Shown in pieces: positions 26,236-33,394 of a stretch of 34,704 nt of DNA. The position numbers and the translations under genes are program-made. The stretch is from an uncultured Sphingomonas sp. Lineage in GTDB: Bacteria > Pseudomonadota > Alphaproteobacteria > Sphingomonadales > Sphingomonadaceae. Below the pieces are notes generated by a model, which worked only from the letters and a program-made list of their open reading frames with translations, did no database searches and had not been told where the DNA came from. The stretch lies in contig CAJYSA010000081.1 in the NCBI GenBank assembly GCA_913777325.1, positions 1 through 34,704 of the forward strand, read 5' to 3'. Each line of letters begins with the position of its first letter. The first letter of the stretch is position 1.

Positions 26236-27546
26236 TTGAACACCACCTTGTTGCGCGGCGTGCTGGTCGGCGGACTGGCCGGATTGCTCTTCGGGTTCGA
26301 TACCGCGGTGATCGCGGGCACCACCGAGGGGATCCGCGCCGCCTTCGCGCTGGATGCCAGCGGCGTCGGCATCACCGTGTCGGCGGCCTTGTGGGGCACG
26401 CTGGCCGGGGCGTTGCTGGCCGGGCTGCCGGGCGACCGTTATGGCGCGCGCAATGCGTTGAAGGGGATCGCGCTTCTCTATTGCCTGTCGGGGCTGGGCT
26501 GTCTGGTGGCGTGGAGCTGGCCGGTGCTGATCGGCTTTCGGGTGATGGCCGGGCTGGCGGTGGGCGCGTCGTCGGTGCTGGCGCCGGTCTATCTCGCGGA
26601 GATCGCGCCCGCCGAGCGACGCGGGTTGATGGTGGGCACGTTCCAGCTCAACATCGTGCTCGGCATCCTCGCGGCCTATCTCAGCAACGCGATCGTCGGC
26701 GGCCTGGGGCTGGGCGCGGGCGACTGGCAGGTGAAACTGGGGATCAGCGCGGTGCCGGCGCTGCTGCTGCTCGCGATGATGTTCACGATACCCGACAGCC
26801 CGCGCTGGCTGGCGGCGAAGGGGCGCGAGGCGGAGGCGGACACGGTGCTGCGCCGGCTGGGGGTCGCCGATCCGCAGGACGAGCTGGACCGCTACGCGCG
26901 CGCCGCCGCCGCCGTCGCGGTGGGCCGCGCCCCACGTCTGTCCTGGGCGCGGCATCGCAAGCCGATCCTGCTGGCGTTCGCGGTCGCGGCGTTCAACCAG
27001 CTGTCGGGCATCAACGCCATCCTCTACTATCTCAACGATATCTTCGCGGCGGCGGGCTATGATGCGGTGTCGGCGGATCGGCAGGCGGTGACGATCGGGC
27101 TGTGCAACTTCGTGTTCACCGCGCTGGCGTTGCTGGTGATCGACCGGCTGGGGCGGCGCACGTTGCTGCTGATCGGATCGGTGGGGCTGACGCTCGCGTT
27201 GGGCGGGACCGCGGCGGTGTTCCTGACCGGGCAGGGACAGCAATATCTGCTCGCGCTGCTCATCGCGTTCATCGCCTTCTTCGCGTTCAGCCAGGGCGCG
27301 GTGATCTGGGTGTATATCAGCGAGATCTTTCCCACCGACGTGCGCGCGCGCGGGCAGGCGTTGGGATCGTCGACGCACTGGGCGATGGACGCGGTGATCG
27401 CGATGGCGTTCCCGGTGATCGCGGCGCACACGCGCGGGCTGCCGTTCGCGGTCTTCGCGGCGATGATGGCGCTGCAGTTCGTGATCGTGTGGATGTTCTT
27501 CCCCGAGACCAAGCGTCGCTCACTCGAGGCGATCGGGACGCAATGA
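26236..27546 (+). CDS. MFS sugar porter
   Basis: Inner-membrane sugar:H+ symporter of 436 residues with 12 predicted helices. Family signatures: GLLFGFDTAVIAGT in helix 1, the PDSPRWLAAKGR motif after helix 6, FNQLSGINAILYYLNDIF in helix 7, and the C-terminal FPETKRRSLEAI (PETKG-like). This is the XylE/GalP/glucose-porter family; the exact sugar cannot be read, though galactose or glucose released by the divergent beta-galactosidase would be sensible. The start is TTG at 26236 because it begins the first helix and follows GGAG by about ten bases; the open frame runs further upstream. A Fur box follows six bases after its stop. Confidence 0.92.
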   Translation: MNTTLLRGVLVGGLAGLLFGFDTAVIAGTTEGIRAAFALDASGVGITVSAALWGTLAGALLAGLPGDRYGARNALKGIALLYCLSGLGCLVAWSWPVLIGFRVMAGLAVGASSVLAPVYLAEIAPAERRGLMVGTFQLNIVLGILAAYLSNAIVGGLGLGAGDWQVKLGISAVPALLLLAMMFTIPDSPRWLAAKGREAEADTVLRRLGVADPQDELDRYARAAAAVAVGRAPRLSWARHRKPILLAFAVAAFNQLSGINAILYYLNDIFAAAGYDAVSADRQAVTIGLCNFVFTALALLVIDRLGRRTLLLIGSVGLTLALGGTAAVFLTGQGQQYLLALLIAFIAFFAFSQGAVIWVYISEIFPTDVRARGQALGSSTHWAMDAVIAMAFPVIAAHTRGLPFAVFAAMMALQFVIVWMFFPETKRRSLEAIGTQ

Positions 27547-27551
27547 TCAGT

Positions 27552-27566
27552 TGAGAATGATTATCA
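27552..27566. promoter_or_regulatory. Fur box
   Basis: TGAGAATGATTATCA matches the 7-1-7 Fur consensus TGATAATnATTATCA at all but one fixed position. It lies 41 bp before the ATG of the Cys-rich small protein and after the porter stop, so it should place that small gene under iron control. Confidence 0.8.
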
Positions 27567-27607
27567 ATTGAATTATGCTCCTCTCGCAGGGCGGGCAGGA
27601 GGATCGC

Positions 27608-27982
27608 ATGGATAATCGATTACCGGCGCCCCTGTCGGCGGGGCGGATCGGGCGGATGATGCCGGCATTGGCGCGCGGATGGCGGGCGGCGCGCGATCGT
27701 CACGCCTGCACACAGCAGCAACTCCACCGCCTGCTCGCCCCGCATGGCGCCGGGATCCTGGCGCCGGTGGTCGACAGCCTGATGACGTTGTGCGAGGCGG
27801 CGCTGGGACGGCGGTTCGCGGTCGGCGCGGCGCAGCGCCTGTCGGCGGACGAGCGGATGCTCCTCGACCTGCTCGATGGCGCGCGGCCGCAGCGCGACTG
27901 CATCCACTGCCCCGAGGGCGCAGCGCGCGCGCTGCATTGCTCGTTATGCTCCACCCGCATCATGCTGGCGCTGGCGGGATAG
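27608..27982 (+). CDS. Small Cys-rich protein, probably iron-regulated, unknown function
   Basis: Soluble protein of 124 residues, mainly helical by composition, with no signal peptide. The C-terminal quarter has a cluster of four Cys in CIHC and CSLC (with a fifth in LMTLCEA), which could bind a metal or an Fe-S cluster. The N-terminal half has the block GRIGRMMPALARGWRAARDRH. I recall similar uncharacterised proteins in sphingomonads but no assigned family. ATG at 27608 is preferred to ATG at 27575 because it follows AGGAGGAT by about four bases. The Fur box just upstream is the best clue: expression under iron limitation. Convergent with the IclR gene 8 bp away. Confidence 0.72.
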   Translation: MDNRLPAPLSAGRIGRMMPALARGWRAARDRHACTQQQLHRLLAPHGAGILAPVVDSLMTLCEAALGRRFAVGAAQRLSADERMLLDLLDGARPQRDCIHCPEGAARALHCSLCSTRIMLALAG

Positions 27983-27990
27983 CGGCAGGG

Positions 27991-28743
27991 TCAGTCGAGT
28001 GTCGGTTGCAGCTGGCGACTGATCGCGCGCACCGCGTCGCGCAGCAAGGCGCGGCATTCCGGCAGTGTCACCCGCGCCGCGCGCCCCGCGACATACGGCA
28101 CCGTCAGCGCGGCGCGCGCGGCATCGTGCTCCAGCACCGGGGCGGACAGATCGGTGATCCCGTCGAGCATCGGGCTGGGCGTGACCGCATCGCCCTCCAC
28201 TTTCAGCGCGTCGAGCGTCTGGATCAGTGCGGCGTCGGGATCGCCGCCGCCGGCACGCACGTCCTCAATCATCGCGGCGCGCACCGCGGCCGTCTGGAAG
28301 GCGAGGAGCACGCGCCCGGAATTCGACCGGTGCAGCGGGCGACGATAACCGACGCGCACCGCAAAGCCCGACAGGCCGGGTGCCTCCACCCCGGCGATCA
28401 CCACCATCTCCGCGCCGGAGGCGACCGCCAGGTGGCAGCTTTGTCCGGTCGCGCGCGCCAGCCCCTGCATCACCGGCAGCGCGGTGACGGTGAGGTCACG
28501 GACCGGGGGACGGCCCATGCCCAGCGCGAAGAGCCGGTTGGTCAGCCGATACCCGTCGTCATCGCGGGCGATATAGCGATGCTCCTCCAGCACCTGCAGC
28601 ATGCGGAAGATCTCGCCGACCGATCGGCCCAGCGCAAGCGAGATATCGGACATCGTCAGCGCGTGATCGGCGCTGGCCAGTAATTCGAGGATTTCCAGAC
28701 CCTTCTTGAGCGCAGGTGCCTGGTAGCGGGGGGCAGTCGTCAT
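27991..28743 (-). CDS. IclR family transcriptional regulator
   Basis: DNA-binding regulator of 250 residues. The N-terminal winged helix is ALKKGLEILELLASADHALTMSDISLALGRSVGEIFRMLQVLEEHRYI, followed by a ligand-binding domain with GQSCHLAVASGAEMVVIAGVE and VGYRRPLHRSNSGRVLLAF, as in IclR/KdgR proteins. Family members commonly sense sugar acids or aromatic acids and usually repress, sometimes activate, neighbouring genes. It is divergent from the sugar-oxidation operon with a 150-bp gap that carries a pair of direct repeats, so it is the obvious controller. Its effector is probably an intermediate of that pathway, such as a keto-deoxy sugar acid (inference). Confidence 0.92.
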   Translation of the reverse strand: MTTAPRYQAPALKKGLEILELLASADHALTMSDISLALGRSVGEIFRMLQVLEEHRYIARDDDGYRLTNRLFALGMGRPPVRDLTVTALPVMQGLARATGQSCHLAVASGAEMVVIAGVEAPGLSGFAVRVGYRRPLHRSNSGRVLLAFQTAAVRAAMIEDVRAGGGDPDAALIQTLDALKVEGDAVTPSPMLDGITDLSAPVLEHDAARAALTVPYVAGRAARVTLPECRALLRDAVRAISRQLQPTLD

Positions 28744-28822
28744 ATCTTGGTCTACTAACTATATGGGCTTCGCGGAGCCAGCGTGGAGCGTACCCGCGGA
28801 TAAAAGTCCTTTTCATATTTCA

Positions 28823-28852
28823 ATTGTCCGACCATTCGCCTAGATTGTGCGA
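28823..28852. promoter_or_regulatory. Direct repeats in the IclR/sugar operon divergent region, possible IclR sites
   Basis: ATTGTCCGA (28823-28831) and ATTGTGCGA (28844-28852) are 8 of 9 identical and spaced exactly 21 bp, two helical turns, on the same face of DNA. They lie 43-72 bp before the first operon gene, where a divergent IclR regulator would be expected to bind. Confidence 0.4.
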
Positions 28853-28894
28853 ACGACGACCGCGGATTAGGTGGCGTCGAGACAGGAAGGATGC

Positions 28895-30199
28895 ATGATG
28901 GAGCATGTGGGCGCCGACGCGCGGGCACGATCCGGCCGCGACGCGGCGCGATTGCCACCGTTCGGCATGGGCACCGCCGCGATCGGCAACCTGTACCGCG
29001 CGATCGATGACGCCACCGCCGAGGCGACCGTCACCGCCGCGATCGATGCCGGGCTACGCTATTTCGACACGGCGCCGCATTACGGCTTCGGGCTGGCGGA
29101 GCGACGGCTGGGCGCGGCGTTGGCGCGGCTCGACCCGGCGGGCGAGTGCGCGATATCGACCAAGGTGGGGCGGCTGCTGGAGCCGACCGAGGCGACGGGC
29201 GAGCGGCACGGGTTCGTCGACGCCGATCCGTTCGAACCGGTGTTCGATTACAGCGCGGACGGCATTCGTCGCTCGTTCGATGCCAGCCTGACGCGATTGC
29301 GGCGTGACCGTGTCGAGGTGCTGCTGGCCCACGATCTGGGAACGCTGACGCATGGCGAGGACCATGCGCGCCACCTGCGCGACTTCCTGGACGGCGGCTA
29401 TGCCGCCATGGTCGCGTTGCGCGAAGCCGGCGCGGTCGGCGCGATCGGGATCGGCGTGAACGAGATCGCGGTGTGCGAGGAACTGCTCGACCACGTCGCA
29501 CTCGACGTGATCCTGCTGGCGGGGCGCTATACGTTGCTCGATCGCAGCGCGGTGGCGCTGCTCGATCGCTGCGCCGAACAGGGCGTTCGCGTCATCATCG
29601 GTGGCGCGTACAACAGCGGCATCCTGGCGCGCGATCCGGCGGAGGCCGATCCGGCGCAATCGCACTACGATTACGCCGCGCCGTCGCCCGCGCTGGTCGC
29701 GCGGACGCGTTCGCTGGCGAAGACCTGCGCGACGGCTGGCGTGCCCTTGCCGGCGGCGGCGCTGCACTTCCCGTTGCGGCATCCGGCGGTGGCATGCGTG
29801 CTGGCCGGGCTGGGTGATCCGGGCGAGGTCGCGGACATGCGTACCCGGATCGACACCCCCATTCCCGCCGCGCTGTGGGAGACGCTGGAGCGGCCCGCAC
29901 CGCAGCAGCTGATCCTGCTTCACCCCGAGGACAATGTGCTGATCTGCGTCGCGCCGATCCAGGCGGGCGATATCCTGACCGTCTCCGGCGGGACGATCCC
30001 GGCGCGCGAGGGCGTGACGGTGGGGCACAAGATCGCGCGCTATCCGCTGGCGGCGGGCGAGAAGGTCATCAAATATGGCGCGCCGATCGGATCGATGACC
30101 GATGCGGCGGTCGCCGGGCAATGGGTCCATATGCACAACATGAAGAGCGATTACATCGCCAGCCACACGCGCAGCACCGTGACGGAGCAGCGCGCATGA
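28895..30199 (+). CDS. Fusion: aldo/keto reductase (sugar 1-dehydrogenase) + UxaA-type SAF domain
   Basis: Single 434-residue protein of two parts. Residues about 20-330 form a complete aldo/keto reductase with the catalytic tetrad Asp58, Tyr63, Lys90 and His146, in the branch of L-fucose / D-threo-aldose 1-dehydrogenases that oxidise the sugar C1 with NAD(P)+. Residues about 338-420 are a SAF domain as in altronate-dehydratase small subunits (LHPEDNVLI, VGHKIA, IKYGAPIGSM, GQWVHMHN). No in-frame ATG or GTG lies at the joint that could start the SAF part alone. ATG at 28895 or 28898 follows AGGAAGG; GTG at 28871 is less likely. The stop overlaps the UxaA catalytic gene by 4 bp. The sugar (L-fucose, D-arabinose or L-galactose) is inferred from context. 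Confidence 0.88.
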   Translation: MMEHVGADARARSGRDAARLPPFGMGTAAIGNLYRAIDDATAEATVTAAIDAGLRYFDTAPHYGFGLAERRLGAALARLDPAGECAISTKVGRLLEPTEATGERHGFVDADPFEPVFDYSADGIRRSFDASLTRLRRDRVEVLLAHDLGTLTHGEDHARHLRDFLDGGYAAMVALREAGAVGAIGIGVNEIAVCEELLDHVALDVILLAGRYTLLDRSAVALLDRCAEQGVRVIIGGAYNSGILARDPAEADPAQSHYDYAAPSPALVARTRSLAKTCATAGVPLPAAALHFPLRHPAVACVLAGLGDPGEVADMRTRIDTPIPAALWETLERPAPQQLILLHPEDNVLICVAPIQAGDILTVSGGTIPAREGVTVGHKIARYPLAAGEKVIKYGAPIGSMTDAAVAGQWVHMHNMKSDYIASHTRSTVTEQRA

Positions 30200-31401
30200 T
30201 CCAGGCATGGCAGCGCGCCGACGGGCGCAAAGGCATCCGCAACACCGTCGCGGTCGCCTATCTGGTCGAATGCGCGCATCATGTGGCGCGCAAGATCGTC
30301 GACAAGGCCGACGACGCCGACGTCCATCTGATCGGCTTTCCCGGCTGCTATCCCAACGCCTATGCCGCGCGCGTGATGGAGGCGGTGACGACGCATCCGA
30401 ACGTCGGCGGCGTGGTGATCGTGTCGCTGGGCTGCGAGAGCTTCGACCGGGAGCGCTTACAGCAGGTGATCCGCGACAGCGGCCGCCCGGTCGAACTCTA
30501 CGTCATCCAGCAGACCGGCGGGACCGCGGCGACGATCGCGGCGGGGCTGGCGGCGGTCGAGCGCGTGAAGGCGCAGATCGCCGACGTGCCGCGCGTGCCG
30601 ATGGCGGTCGACGAACTGATCGTCGGCACGATCTGCGGCGGGTCGGACGGGACCAGCGGGATCACCGCCAATCCGGCGGTGGGCCGCGCGTTCGACCGGC
30701 TGGTGGCCGAGGGCGCGACCTGCATCTTCGAGGAGACCGGCGAGCTGGTCGGGTGCGAAGGGATCATGGCGGATCGCGCGCTGACGCCGGAACTGGGCGA
30801 GGAGATCATGGCCTGCGTCCGCAAGGCGGAGGAATATTACACGATCATGGGCTTCGGCAGCTTCGCACCCGGCAATGCCGAGGGCGGGCTGACGACGCAG
30901 GAAGAGAAGTCGATGGGCGCCTATTCCAAATCGGGATCGTCGCTGATCAGCGGGATCATCAAGCCCGGCGACGTGCCGCCGGCGGGCGGGCTGTACCTGC
31001 TGGACGTGGTGCCCGACGGCGAGCCGCGCTTCGGCTTCCCCAACATCTCCGACAATGCCGAGATCGTCGAGATGATCGCGTGCGGATGCCACCTGACGCT
31101 GTTCACCACCGGACGCGGATCGGTGGTCGGCTCGGCGATCGCGCCGGTCATCAAGATCTGCGCGAACCCGGAGACGGCAAAGCGGCTGGCGGCGGACATG
31201 GACATCAACGCGGGCCGCATCCTGGAAGGCGAAGCGACGCTGGACGAGGTCGGCACCGAGATCGTCGACACGATCATGGCGGTCGCCAGCGGACGGCCGA
31301 GCGTCTCCGAAGCGCTGGGGCATCGTGAATTCATCCTGACCTACAAGGCGTTCGACCCGGTGGGGCCGGCGTGCCTGCCGGTCGCTGCACGTAATCGTTG
31401 A
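30196..31401 (+). CDS. UxaA-family sugar acid dehydratase, large/catalytic part
   Basis: Cytoplasmic lyase of 401 residues matching the C-terminal catalytic region of altronate/galactarate dehydratases (UxaA, GarD) and SuyB. It starts MIQAWQRADGRKGIRNTV and holds conserved Cys-containing blocks GFPGCYPN, VSLGCES, GTICGGSDGTSGITANPAVG and MIACGCHLTLFTTGRGSVVG. The SAF domain normally at the N-terminus is absent here and sits instead at the end of the upstream reductase, whose stop overlaps this start (ATGA). Such enzymes use a divalent metal, often Fe2+, to dehydrate sugar acids to 2-keto-3-deoxy acids; in this operon the substrate is probably L-fuconate or a stereochemical relative (inference). 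Confidence 0.9.
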   Translation: MIQAWQRADGRKGIRNTVAVAYLVECAHHVARKIVDKADDADVHLIGFPGCYPNAYAARVMEAVTTHPNVGGVVIVSLGCESFDRERLQQVIRDSGRPVELYVIQQTGGTAATIAAGLAAVERVKAQIADVPRVPMAVDELIVGTICGGSDGTSGITANPAVGRAFDRLVAEGATCIFEETGELVGCEGIMADRALTPELGEEIMACVRKAEEYYTIMGFGSFAPGNAEGGLTTQEEKSMGAYSKSGSSLISGIIKPGDVPPAGGLYLLDVVPDGEPRFGFPNISDNAEIVEMIACGCHLTLFTTGRGSVVGSAIAPVIKICANPETAKRLAADMDINAGRILEGEATLDEVGTEIVDTIMAVASGRPSVSEALGHREFILTYKAFDPVGPACLPVAARNR

Positions 31402-31416
31402 ATGAGGGGTCTATAA

Positions 31417-32148
31417 ATGGAAGGCCGGTTGAAGGGGAAGGTCGCGCTGGTCACGGCGGCGGCCAACGGCATCGGGCGCGCAACCGCGCAGCGCTACCTC
31501 GCCGAGGGCGCGCGCGTGATCGCGACCGATATCGATGCGGCTGCACTGGCCGGACTCGAGGGCTGCGAGCATCATGCACTGGACGTCACCGACGCCGAGC
31601 AGGCCCGCGCGCTGGTGGCCGAGATCGGGCGCGTCGACGTGCTGGCGAACATCGCGGGCATCGTCCATGCGGGCACGATCCTGGACCTGACCGATAAGGA
31701 ATGGGAGCAGGCGGTCGCGATCAACATGACGGGCATGATCCGCACGATCCGCGCGGTGCTGCCGGGGATGCTGGCGGCGGGCGGCGGTGCGATCGTCAAC
31801 ATGTCGTCGATCGCAAGCTCGGTGAAGGGCATCCCCAATCGCTTCGCCTATACCGCCACCAAGGCCGGGGTGATCGGCATCACCAAATCGGTGGCGGCCG
31901 ATTTCGTCGGGCAGGGCATCCGCTGCAACGCGATCTGCCCGGGGACGGTCGACACGCCGTCGCTGCAGCAGCGGCTGCGCGATACCGGCGACTATGAGGC
32001 GGCGCAGCAGGCGTTCGTCGCCCGACAGCCGATGGGGCGGCTGGGCCGTGCGGAAGAGATTGCGGCGCTGGCCACCTATCTGGCCAGCGACGAGGCGGCG
32101 TTCACGACCGGCGCGGTGCATGTCATCGACGGCGGCTGGGTCAATTGA
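31417..32148 (+). CDS. SDR family dehydrogenase, probable 2-keto-3-deoxy-L-fuconate dehydrogenase
   Basis: Classical short-chain dehydrogenase of 243 residues. Cofactor loop TAAANGIG (residues 13-20), acidic residues in ATDID at the end of the second strand (Asp38) pointing to NAD+ rather than NADP+, NIAG (78-81), and the active site with Ser about 134, Tyr145 and Lys149 (YTATK). The C-terminus VIDGGWVN is usual. In the Xanthomonas/Burkholderia-type L-fucose route an SDR oxidises C4 of 2-keto-3-deoxy-L-fuconate; gene order supports that role. GAGGGG lies seven bases before the ATG; 15 bp separate it from the dehydratase gene. Confidence 0.9.
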   Translation: MEGRLKGKVALVTAAANGIGRATAQRYLAEGARVIATDIDAAALAGLEGCEHHALDVTDAEQARALVAEIGRVDVLANIAGIVHAGTILDLTDKEWEQAVAINMTGMIRTIRAVLPGMLAAGGGAIVNMSSIASSVKGIPNRFAYTATKAGVIGITKSVAADFVGQGIRCNAICPGTVDTPSLQQRLRDTGDYEAAQQAFVARQPMGRLGRAEEIAALATYLASDEAAFTTGAVHVIDGGWVN

Positions 32149-32158
32149 GGGAAAGCGC

Positions 32159-33004
32159 ATGAAGCTGGTACGATACGGGGCGCGCGGCGCCGAGAAGCCG
32201 GGGATGGTCGATGCGGACGGCAACGTGCGCGACCTGTCGGCGCATGTGGCGGATATCGCGGGCACGACGCTGGGCGACGCCGAACTGGCCAAGCTGGCGA
32301 CGATCGATCCGGCGACGCTGCCGGTGGTGCAGGTCGATCGCTATGGCCCGTGCGTCGGCGCGGTCGGCAAGTTCCTGTGCATCGGCCTGAACTATTCGGA
32401 TCACGCCGCCGAGACCGGCGCGACCGTGCCGAGCGAGCCGGTGATCTTCACCAAGGCGACCAGCGCGATCGTCGGCCCCGACGACCATGTCGAAATCCCC
32501 AAGGGGTCGACCAAGACCGACTGGGAAGTCGAGCTGGGCATCGTGATCGGCAAGGAGGCGCGTTACGTCGATGAGACCGACGCGGCGGACCATATCGCGG
32601 GCTATTGCGTCATCAACGACGTGTCCGAGCGCGCCTTCCAGCTCGAGCGGCAGGGGACGTGGGACAAGGGCAAGGGATGCGACACGTTCGGCCCGATCGG
32701 CCCGTGGCTGGTGACGCGCGACGAGATCGCCGATCCGACCGCCTTGTCGATGTGGCTGGAGGTGAACGGCCACCGCTATCAGGACGGGTCGACCTCGACG
32801 ATGGTCTACAAGCCGGCGTTCCTGGTCAGCTATGTCAGCCAGTTCATGTCGCTCCAGCCCGGCGACGTCATCTCCACCGGCACCCCGCCGGGCGTCGGCA
32901 TGGGGCAGAAGCCGCCGGTGTTCCTGAAGGCGGGCGACGTGATGGAACTGGGCATCGAAGGGCTGGGGCAGCAGCGCCAGACCGTGACGGCCTACGGCCA
33001 ATGA
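32159..33004 (+). CDS. Fumarylacetoacetate hydrolase-family enzyme, probable diketo-deoxy acid hydrolase
   Basis: Metal-dependent hydrolase of 281 residues. The FAH core starts at FLCIGLNYSDHAAETG and has the metal ligands Glu123 and Glu125 in DWEVELGIVIG and Asp154 in NDVSERAFQ, then GKGCDTFGPIGPW and the C-terminal STGTPPGVGMG. In non-phosphorylative L-fucose or L-rhamnose pathways this family cleaves 2,4-diketo-3-deoxy acids to pyruvate and lactate, which suits its place after the SDR. ATG at 32159 has GAGGGAAA just upstream. Its stop overlaps the mutarotase start by 4 bp. Confidence 0.9.
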   Translation: MKLVRYGARGAEKPGMVDADGNVRDLSAHVADIAGTTLGDAELAKLATIDPATLPVVQVDRYGPCVGAVGKFLCIGLNYSDHAAETGATVPSEPVIFTKATSAIVGPDDHVEIPKGSTKTDWEVELGIVIGKEARYVDETDAADHIAGYCVINDVSERAFQLERQGTWDKGKGCDTFGPIGPWLVTRDEIADPTALSMWLEVNGHRYQDGSTSTMVYKPAFLVSYVSQFMSLQPGDVISTGTPPGVGMGQKPPVFLKAGDVMELGIEGLGQQRQTVTAYGQ

Positions 33005-33351
33005 CCGAGCGCCACGTCCTGCTGGTCGATATCGCCGACGAGGCGGAGGCGACCGCGGCCTATGAGGCGTGGCACGCGGCGGGCGCGGTGCCCGCGCCGG
33101 TCGTCGCCAGCATCCGCGCCGCCGGGATCACCGCGATGGATATCTATCGCACCGGCGGGCGGCTGGTGATGGTGATGGAGACCGATGCCAGCTTCGACGC
33201 GGCAGCGAAGGCCGCCGCGGATGCCGCTGACCCCGACGTGCAGGCGTGGGAGGCGAAGATGGATGCCGTCCAGCGCCGCCTGCCCTGGGCGGAGCCGGGC
33301 GTGAAGTGGGTCGCGGCGCGGCGGATCTTCTCGCTGAGCGAGCAGCCGTAA
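33001..33351 (+). CDS. L-rhamnose/L-fucose mutarotase family (RhaM-like)
   Basis: Small protein of 116 residues of the RhaM ferredoxin-like fold. Hallmarks are YEAWHAAG near residue 20 with the catalytic-type His, GITAMDIYRTGGRLVMVMETD, and a C-terminal Trp-rich part (WEAKMDAVQRRLPWAEPGVKW). These enzymes equilibrate sugar anomers, which speeds the C1 oxidation by the first operon enzyme. Its presence is one of the stronger hints that a 6-deoxyhexose such as L-fucose is the pathway's sugar. ATG overlaps the hydrolase stop; last gene of the operon, ended by a hairpin at 33364-33394. Confidence 0.87.
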   Translation: MTERHVLLVDIADEAEATAAYEAWHAAGAVPAPVVASIRAAGITAMDIYRTGGRLVMVMETDASFDAAAKAAADAADPDVQAWEAKMDAVQRRLPWAEPGVKWVAARRIFSLSEQP

Positions 33352-33363
33352 GCCCGCGCCGGG

Positions 33364-33394
33364 GCGGACGGAGGCGCGGTGCGCCTACGTCCGC
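33364..33394. terminator. Hairpin between convergent mutarotase and antiporter genes
   Basis: Two 14-nt arms (33364-33377 and 33381-33394) pair at 13 of 14 positions around a 3-nt loop. The stem starts 13 bp after the mutarotase stop and covers the stop codon of the convergent antiporter gene (33385-33387). It has no strong T tract. Confidence 0.55.

Noticed and set aside
29054-30208. A 384-codon open frame opposite the reductase-SAF fusion
   Set aside because: No start signal or domain; antisense of the fusion gene.
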